Of a stretch of DNA of 64,000 nucleotides, positions 57,601 through 64,000 are shown piece after piece. Position 1 is the first letter of the stretch; every line of letters starts with the position of its first letter. The position numbers and the translations under genes were made by a program. A model generated the notes under the pieces. That model was not told the DNA's origin. It ran no database searches and worked only from the letters and a program-made list of their open reading frames with translations. This stretch comes from Acanthaster planci (Eukaryota; Echinodermata; Asteroidea; Valvatida; Acanthasteridae). The stretch lies in contig NW_019091377.1 in NCBI RefSeq assembly GCF_001949145.1, positions 1,076,679-1,140,678 of the forward strand. Reading direction: 5' to 3'.

Positions 57601-60600
57601 AACTGTCACTTGTTTTCTTACATTAAGTGATATTACTGTAAAATGTGTAAGTTACTTTTTTGTTAATGTTACTAGTCTTAATAGCAGAGTATTATATTTC
57701 TTGAATGCCACAGGTGTTTCATTCTACCGTACTCTTTTGTTTGTTGAAAATAACATTTATACATATATTTCTGTTGTTAGCCACAGGGACGCATTTCGCT
57801 CCACCAACTCAAGACTTCTTGTCACTGCCTACAGCCAGACCTCAACAAGGTACGACAAGGCCAAGGAGAGAATGAACCTTTTTTTTTTTGCATTAAGCAT
57901 TTTGTATTCCATGGCGAGAAGCCAGTAACAAGTTGGTCCCTATTTTCAGGGACAAAAATCTCGCCAGAGAGTTAAAAACAACGTTTTGAGAAAATCACAT
58001 TGGAAGTTGGTCGCTTGTTTGAAGGCATAGTTCCCCAGTATTTGGCATGCCTTTGACTTAACCAATGTTACTGTATGAAAGAAGGGGTTGTAAATGGCAC
58101 AGAACTACAGAATAATTTTTTTAGATATCAATTAAAATTGTTTATTTTGTCAACATGCACTTTTATCTGTTCATGAAAACACCAACATATTGGTGACTTC
58201 CGTCCCTGTGAAAATGGAGTGCACAGTACACGCTTTTGCCGTCCCTGTGCCAGGTGCAAAAATGGTACACTTGTTCACATTTCTAGAGTTAACTTTATCT
58301 CTTCATGAAAACAGTTAACAAGTTTGGCCCCATTAATTTGCCCATTATTGCCACGGCTGTACCGGTAAACGACAACTTTGTCTCTTTGTGAAGTGAAATT
58401 GCAGGTTGGCTGAACTTTGCTCCACACTGATAATCGTGATCTGGTTAATTTCAATAGAATTGGTAAAAAATTATTAAACAAAGTTAGACTCGTTGATTTT
58501 TCGTAAACAGAAATTTGACAATAAGATTGGAAAATGCCCCTCCCACAGCTGAAGGAGAAAAGGAGAAATGCACTTTATTCTTGTTCTGTTGCATGTTAAG
58601 ATATTTTTTCTAATGAAAAGAAGCTAAATATTACAACTGTAAAGTACTGGAGTCTTTCTAATCTATTTGAAATGTTTTCTGTTTGGTTAGAGTTGAACAT
58701 CTTGGCTGTATGTCATTTGGAATTGTCCGTCTCCTGAATGGAAACAAGGTAAGACTTTCGACTTGGAAACTTTTGCTTATGAAATTCTCTTGTGCTCAGC
58801 CATTGAACATGCTTTGTCAGTGTTGCATATCTGCCAATTGTAGCTTACTTGCCACTTATGGTCTTTCTGCAATCTATGGTTTGATACCACCTATGGTTTT
58901 CTTGCCTTATGTGGTCTTGTACCACCCATGGCATTCTTGCCTCCTGTGACCTATGGTCTCCTTGCATTGTGTGGTCTTTCTGTTACCTATGGTCTTCTTG
59001 CCTCCTGTGGGCTATCTGCCACCTATGGTCTTTTTGTCCTCTGTGGTCCTTCTGACGCCTGTGGTCTTCCTGTCTCCTGTGGTCTTTCAGCTACCTGTGA
59101 TCTTCTTGCCTCCTGTGGTCTTTTTGACGCCTATGGTGTTGCTGCCTGTGGTCTTTTTGCCGCCTATGGTCTTCTTTTCTTCTGTGGCCTTTCTGCCATG
59201 TATTGTTATGCCCCCTGTCTCCCTACAATCCTTTAGAACATCTACTCGAGCCCAAAACCTTTGGTTCTCTGTTACGTGTGGCATATCTGCCCGGCCCATA
59301 TGAGCTCTCCACCACTTATTTGTAGCCTGTCTGTCTGCCTATGGCATTACCCCTGCTGTCTCTGTTCAAACCTTGATGATCTTTTCTCACATACAACCTT
59401 TGACCTTTTTGCTGTCTCCAGACATTTGTCCCTCGGCTGTCATTTTCCCTCCCTGACCTATCTGCTCTGCTTTCTTTGCTTCATTCGCTCCTCTGTTTCC
59501 AGCCAACAATCTTTTTCCTGGTTACATGTTTTCCCATAGCACTGTACAGCTCACATGTGCCTCCTGTCCGTAGGCTCTCCCCAGTGACCTGTGGATTTTT
59601 TCCCCTGATGCATGGTGTTTCTTACCGTGCTGAAACCCTCAACCAGTAAAGCAATTAGATGGGACCTGTTTTGAAAATCTGCTTACCACAGAATTCTTTG
59701 CTTACCGCACTTGGACATTAATTCTGTGCTGCACCTAGGAAGCACAGAATCCTAAGTACTGGGATATACAGTACATTGTAAGTGAAAGTTAACACTGGGA
59801 ACAGGAATTGGAAATGTTGTGACAAGAATTCACATTTTGCTAGGTCTGAAAATATTTTCCCACTTACGTGAAAAGTTTTGAAAAATGTATTCCCACTTGT
59901 ATGGAACTATTTCCCGCGTGTGTTAAGAGACATGAAAATAGTTTTCCACATGTGTGAAAAGGCTTGGAATTTTTTTTTTCACTGTGGGAAATTTTTTTCA
60001 CAATTTGTGAAATAAAAAGAAATGAGTAATAAGTAAAGAAAAATAGAAAACAACGGTGAAAAGAATTCTCTGTGCTAACCTCAAGTTTCAACTGCAGTGT
60101 ACTTGATGTGTATACCTAAGCCATAATTCTCTGTCGAACTTTGACATATGCTAAGAGTTGGAGTAATATACCCTGCTACACTAAGCAGAAAAAATTTACT
60201 TACGGTATGAGCGAAGCCATGAAATTGTGCTAGGGTCCCTACCATCTGTGATTCACTCACTGGAGTCACGTGACAGGAACAACCTGAAATGAACAGGCTG
60301 ACTCACCCCACAGAGCACTGTGTGTGCCCTGGTACTAACGCCCTGCACCTCAGGGGCATGCCTCCCTGACTGTCATTTCTTACGTAGGGCTTACTTTCAC
60401 TCAAATGATGTCTGTTGCGTATTTTTTCACTCCAAACTGTTTAGAAACTTGTGCGCTCTACAATGCAGGCACAACCGTACATTACTTATAGTTGGAGAAA
60501 GTAGCTAGCCAGTCTCTGTGACTTAACCAGTACGCAGGTCTCGGGAAACAAAATCTAAACCAGTGATAAGACTGGTAAACCTTCTTAAGCCTATTTTCTG

Positions 60601-61799
60601 AAGCTATATGAGGAAAATAGCCAGCAGTTCCTGGCTCGTGGTTGATCTCTTGTTTTTTCTCTGACAGGAAGTGAATGGTTGGTACCATCTTCTCAGCAAA
60701 AAGCGAGGCCGAGTGAAACACTTAGCAGTCAAGGGTAGCAAAGGCGGGCAAGTCGAGGCTAGTGGAACCGAGGTACAGACGGCGGATGAAGACATGATCA
60801 GGCCCAATAGCATTCTGCCCTGGATTTCCCTACACTATGTGAGTCACTCTCTATGTTTCACAAACAAGTTTGTACACATGAAGAAACCAGGTGATTACAC
60901 TTATTGACAGCTGTGGTGTGGGATATGATGTTTTAACACCCAAGAGGCTCATATCACTCGAGGTTTCCCCCGAGTAAAATCTTAAGTATAGATATGATGT
61001 AGAATCTCAGTGACAGAATCTGATGGTGACAAAGTGCTCTGCCAACAGCTGATGATGATCATATAACATGTATGCCAGTACACTGATCCCATCTCAAGTT
61101 TACTATTATCAAATTGCACAGTTGAAAGTGGCACAGGTACCAGTGAATGCAATTAGTCTGGTTGGCAGTCCCTGCATTTTGGTTTGGACTGTTGGGCAGG
61201 GGCTAGTCTGTGTGTGATATGCTGTGACATATTTATGCACAAGAATGAGAGTAATATGCCTTTTTATTGACCAATCAGTTAATTGTTCTGGGCCAACGGA
61301 AGTGCATTTTTCAAGACTAAATTATGAGATGCGCTGGCAAAAAATGAGATCGAATCCATCAGATCTGACAGAAGGAGACAGAACAGGAGAGAGTGTGAAA
61401 TGAGCCTTTGCTAGTGTTAAGAACGAGAGTGGAAATTCTTCATTTTCTATTGAAAAAGGCTTGTTAGCTCTGGACTAGAGCTGTATACAGACAGTTGCAG
61501 CTCAAGGTCCTGCATGCTGTGCCCAAACTAGTGGATTGTGCATGGGGTTAGGCTATCCAGTGTACATTCTGTGAAGTTAATACGTCATCCTGCCTGGATC
61601 GTCACTGTCTCAGACAACATTCTTGCAATCTGTTGGGCTCTGATTAATAAACGGTAATGACCACCTGTCTCATTGTGTTTTCCAAATTATTGTTCCCCTC
61701 CTCTTAATTCACAGTTTGACATTGAAAGAGACAGCCAGGGAAAATATGGCTTCACCATTCTGGACACTGTACCGGTCAGAATAGGCACAGTCCACAAAG
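54431..61799 (+). CDS. RGS3: RGS3-like protein with C2 and PDZ domains, 5' part (gene continues past right edge)
   Basis: Gene-level entry. Nine exons (54431-54638, 55092-55118, 55618-55668, 56128-56186, 56608-56705, 57781-57849, 58691-58748, 60668-60838, 61715-61799) join in one frame for 275 codons plus one base. Residues 1-70 are basic (APRVKRPKVK, a possible nuclear signal). A C2 domain starts at GQLKLAVYWSQTHLLVH and ends with HLGCMSFGIVRLL and NGWYHLLSKKRGRVKHL, patches that match long RGS3 forms closely. A PDZ domain opens near residue 248 with GKYGFTI (carboxylate-binding loop) and PVRIGTV, again as in RGS3. RGS3 accelerates GTP hydrolysis by G-alpha subunits through an RGS box, which is not in the window. 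A C2-PDZ protein lacking an RGS box is the alternative. Confidence 0.8.
55092..55118 (+). CDS. RGS3: RGS3-like 27-nt microexon
   Basis: The acceptor tract GTTTGTTACATACAG ends at 55091 and the donor is CAAAAG/GTAAAA. The nine-codon insertion (GRLMASPK core) keeps phase 1 on both sides, so it can be included or skipped without changing frame. Its size makes it uncertain. Confidence 0.45.
55618..55668 (+). CDS. RGS3: RGS3-like exon 3, first C2 strands
   Basis: The acceptor is TTTCTGTACAG at 55617 and the donor CATG/GTGAGT. It encodes GQLKLAVYWSQTHLLVH, matching the opening beta strands of the RGS3 C2 domain (GQLRL...LLLHI type). Phase 1 on both sides, 51 nt. Confidence 0.75.
55783..55841. repeat. 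Near-perfect hairpin, 24-bp arms and 11-nt loop
   Basis: The left arm 55783-55806 starts TTAACCCTAAC and ends CCTCAATCCT; the right arm 55818-55841 is its complement with one mismatch. The loop is 55807-55817. Intronic in the RGS3-like gene. Confidence 0.85.
56128..56186 (+). CDS. RGS3: RGS3-like exon 4, C2 continuation
   Basis: The acceptor is TTCACCGTGCAG at 56127 and the donor TTCGG/GTAGGC at 56186. It encodes VFGARQLRLKNDIDCQLFIR and ends in phase 0. The place where many C2 domains have an Asp-Pro-Tyr calcium loop reads DCQLFI here. Confidence 0.75.
56608..56705 (+). CDS. RGS3: RGS3-like exon 5, C2 continuation
   Basis: The acceptor is TGATTTTGCAG at 56607 and the donor ACATT/GTAAGT at 56705. 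It encodes LSIIASDGSETFVQRTN and then NNGQLDFNETVTL, the usual strand pair around the position of the P-x-F-N-E motif of C2 domains. Ends with two bases over. Confidence 0.78.
57203..57537 (+). mobile_element. tRNA-derived SINE, near full length
   Basis: The head has TGGCCTAGTGGTTAGGG (A box) and GGGGTTCGAATCC (B box). The body has GGGCAAGTCACTCTACCCC, CTCCACCCAGGAGTAAATGG and GTACCAGTGAGG. The 3' end is GCGCTATATAAGAACCAACT followed by an ATT repeat. This is the usual architecture of a SINE with a tRNA head, a conserved central block and a simple-repeat tail. It sits in an intron of the RGS3-like gene. Confidence 0.85.
57781..57849 (+). CDS. RGS3: RGS3-like exon 6, C2 continuation
   Basis: The acceptor is TTTCTGTTGTTAG at 57780 and the donor AACAAG/GTACGA at 57849. 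It encodes FHRDAFRSTNSRLLVTAYSQ and a short Thr/Ser tail, where LLVTAYS is the C2 strand equivalent to LLVTVWN in RGS3. Phase fits both neighbours. Confidence 0.78.
58691..58748 (+). CDS. RGS3: RGS3-like exon 7, end of C2 (GCMSFG)
   Basis: The acceptor is TTTGGTTAG at 58690 and the donor AACAAG/GTAAGA. It encodes VEHLGCMSFGIVRLLNGNK; the GCMSFG sequence is a strong signature of RGS3 C2 domains. Ends in phase 0. The following intron carries the 18-bp minisatellite. Confidence 0.85.
58749..60667 (+). other. Intron of the RGS3-like gene with minisatellite
   Basis: A 1.9-kb intron. Its first part (58858-59213) is an 18-bp minisatellite; the rest is unique-looking AT-rich sequence with TTCCCAC-like motifs near 59850-60000. 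No exon is recognised. Confidence 0.75.
58858..59213 (+). repeat. 18-bp minisatellite, about 20 degenerate copies
   Basis: Units of the type GGTCTTCTTGCCTCCTGT repeat every 18 bp, with a few length changes. As 18 is a multiple of three, the array stays open in two frames and spells hydrophobic Val-Phe-Leu-Pro-Pro-Val peptides. The intron setting argues against a protein. Confidence 0.85.
60668..60838 (+). CDS. RGS3: RGS3-like exon 8, C2-PDZ linker
   Basis: The acceptor is TTTTTCTCTGACAG at 60667 and the donor CACTAT/GTGAGT at 60838. It is 171 nt in phase 0, beginning EVNGWYHLLSKKRGRVKHLAV, like the SGWYYLL...GRTKHLKV segment of RGS3, then an acidic and Gly-rich linker. Confidence 0.85.
61715..61799 (+). 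CDS. RGS3: RGS3-like exon 9, start of PDZ domain
   Basis: The acceptor is CTTAATTCACAG at 61714 and the donor CACAAAG/GTAAGC at 61799. It reads FDIERDSQGKYGFTILDTV, with the GYGF-type carboxylate loop, and PVRIGTVHKG. One base is left over. The remaining PDZ strands are not found before 64000, so the next exon lies outside. Confidence 0.82.
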
Positions 61800-64000
61800 G
61801 TAAGCTTTTCCACGAAGGTACTCATAATGAATGTTTCCCTAATGACGTACATGTATGTGCAGCACATTCAATAACGAGAGATTGGACGAGGTCGCTGAGG
61901 TTTCCAGGTATGCAGTGTTGCTGTGGTCTTTAACAATGCTCGATTGACATTTACTTTTGTTGTAGTTCAATTTTCTTTGTCATTACAATAATGAGAGATT
62001 GGACGAGGTCATTGAGGTCGGCAGGTATGCAGTGCTGATATGGTCTTTAGCAATGCTTATTGACAAGTTGGTAAAGAAATTAAACCCAAATTCGTGAACG
62101 CCTTAGACATTTCCCATAATCAACACCGCACAATGTGACCGTGTATTCACATTTGACAAGGCCTGCTGCGATTTGATAGGTAACCTTATCGTACATTGAC
62201 TTTTTCTTGGCTCTTTGACTAAAACGGTACGCCATTCATAAATGGGAATAAATATATGCTTTGAAAATAAGTGCTGATAATGCCCTTACCTGTGGCCCGG
62301 GCATTAGTGGCGTCCCCTGAGCCTGTCGTAAACACACGCTTAAAACCAGCCAAGCACATGTTGATTCCCGTAGTAAAATAGGTTCTAATTACATTTATTG
62401 GTTTGATTAATTAGTTGTCATTTTGAACATTAAAATGAAAGCAATGTATCTACCTCATTTCTTGGCAGAACTTTCACTTGGTCTGCCATATTGGATATTT
62501 TAACATTAACACGAATAAACATAAGTTTCTATTGTTGTTAATATGAAGTCCATGCATCTCTACTTTTGATCATTAATCAGGTACAACAGAGGAGAGTTGA
62601 TTTTAATGTTTAATAAGGTTATTGACCATGTTAGCTTTCAACTTTAACACAGATCTGTCAGGATTTGAGTCGGAATAATGCACGACTTTTAAGCAGTGGA
62701 AACTTTCATTCAAAATGTAGAAATTAAAATTTCTAAAAGGATATATGCAATCACAAGTTAGTTAAGTTCAGAATAAATGTGAGCAAAATATAGTTATTAC
62801 CTTTATTGGCAAAAGACACAAAATTATGATGAGGGCTTTGATGATGCATAGGTGGTTTGGAGTGTCCTATGGAGTTCCTGAGACCTGACATTGAGGGTGC
62901 TCAGTTGAATTTAAATAACCTGAAGGGGGGGAACTAAATAAATAATAACTGTATATTTGGTCCAATATAATGTCAATAATCTTAGAATTACAGAATCATT
63001 TCTGGGGCTGATTTACTGACCTGGCTCTGGCTTTTCATTGTGGTTAGGTAAACAGGGAAAAGAAAGCCATAGCCAAAAATACCTGATTTAGACACAGCTT
63101 CTAACACTGGTACCTTTCTAGGCATGAGTTTATTGCACAGAGGAATGACAACTGAAATCATGTTGTGGACATATGATGATATGGGAAGGCCATTTAACAA
63201 AGACAACATAGAGACCAAAATGACACCAGTCACAAAATCTTCAAAGTGATGCAACAAAACCAACAGTTTAAAATCCATGCTTTATTTGGATGCCATCTGC
63301 CCTGCAGATACACAGTGTACATGTATTTATTTTAAATACACAAAACAGCAATGTCTTGAAAACTACTTATTTTTGTACCAAGCATTAAGGTTATGTTAGC
63401 CCTAACCCTCCATGCTCTTGCATTAGGGAGCATACTGAACCCAACAAACTTCAACAGATACATGTCCATGCAGGACACCGCACCAAACCTGATAAACTTC
63501 AACTGAATGAGCCCACTGGAGTTCGAGTGATATGGTGTGGATAGGTCTTGGTACACACAAGTTCAACACTTGGTACAGCAGGCCAGACACTGCACACGAC
63601 CCCTGTGTGTCCCAACTCACACAAAATCCAAACTCTGTCACCCCTAAGCCTCTGATACCAAGTCCAACAAAATTCAAGAAGAAGTTGATCGGGTATGGTA
63701 CCAAACCTGCCAAAACCTGTAGCAAAACCTACTGTTGGAGTTTGATGGATAAAGTGCCCTTAAAGGAATCTTGTACAATAGAAACCAATGGGAACCTTAA
63801 ATCTTCTTTTGACCACTGATGTCGTGTTCATTTTCATCAGGATGCCAAACTGAGGTGTGCATCAAAACTTTCCCTTTCTAATGCAAACTGAAACAAAATG
63901 ACTGGGATGCCTTCATAAATAAACGGGGCGTGCTCTCTCTAGTCAGTGAACCTGCCTGTTGGGCTGTGCAGAGTAAAGAGAATCTGCTGGATAAACTTTT
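61800..64000. other. Non-coding, intron of the RGS3-like gene to window edge
   Basis: No exon completing the PDZ domain is seen. It holds a 117-bp tandem duplication (61873-62066). Short open frames near 63330-63820 on both strands have no recognised family. Confidence 0.5.
61873..62066 (+). repeat. 117-bp tandem duplication
   Basis: GAGAGATTGGACGAGGTC starts at 61876 and 61993; about 75 bp align well (AGGTATGCAGTG, TGGTCTTTA.CAATGCT). It lies directly after the PDZ-start exon. Confidence 0.75.

Noticed and set aside
58928-59303. Hydrophobic repeat protein resembling a multi-pass membrane protein
   Set aside because: It is the translated 18-bp minisatellite inside an intron between two RGS3-like exons.
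1-64000. CRISPR array, bacterial operon or viral genome segment
   Set aside because: Split genes with GT-AG introns and animal protein families exclude a prokaryotic origin. The repeats are tandem or transposon-like and not spaced direct repeats with unique spacers. No viral gene was recognised.

Overview
The window is animal nuclear DNA. Genes are split into short exons with GT-AG introns, and introns and intergenic DNA are full of small non-autonomous transposons, tRNA-derived SINEs and minisatellites. The three recognisable genes are typical of animals: a KIF14-like kinesin, a Prrx (paired-related) homeobox gene and an RGS3-like C2-PDZ protein. Compact introns, single Prrx-type and RGS3-type genes, frequent short palindromes (TACATGTA, ATAGGCCTAT) and the repeat style suggest a marine invertebrate deuterostome, most likely an echinoderm and perhaps a sea star. 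The species assignment is an inference from general look, not a proof.

Layout. (1) 640-27517, plus strand: the C-terminal part of a KIF14-like kinesin, with nine well-supported exons from 640 to 22246/22271, a probable tenth at 24195-24253 and a possible last exon at 27262-27517. The motor and FHA parts lie left of the window. Its introns include one of 10.8 kb and hold a 109-bp tandem repeat, a 155-bp higher-order repeat of a CACAAGTCCTTT-type minisatellite, a repeat family carrying TGACGTCA palindromes, SINE pieces and foldback elements. (2) 27518-35338: intergenic, with a Tc1/mariner-like MITE. (3) 46886-35339, minus strand: a complete three-exon Prrx gene encoding 287 residues, with a FSVSHLL motif, a homeodomain split at the Q46/V47 intron and a C-terminal OAR motif. 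(4) 46887-54430: intergenic, with a piggyBac-like MITE at 53351-53766. (5) 54431 to beyond the right edge, plus strand: nine small exons of an RGS3-like gene, giving a basic N-terminus, a C2 domain and the start of a PDZ domain. Its RGS box must lie beyond the window.

The kinesin and Prrx genes converge; Prrx and the RGS3-like gene diverge. The three proteins have separate jobs (cytokinesis, transcription in mesenchyme or skeleton, G-protein signalling), so this is ordinary metazoan gene order and not an operon. The neighbourhood recalls human 1q and 9q, where PRRX1/KIF14 and PRRX2/RGS3 lie, so it may keep ancient linkage.

I found no convincing undescribed molecular system. The most interesting structures are the dispersed and tandem repeat families, a near-perfect 24-bp-arm hairpin in an intron, an 18-bp minisatellite open in one frame, a 27-nt cassette-like microexon, and several small transposons with clear terminal repeats and target duplications.
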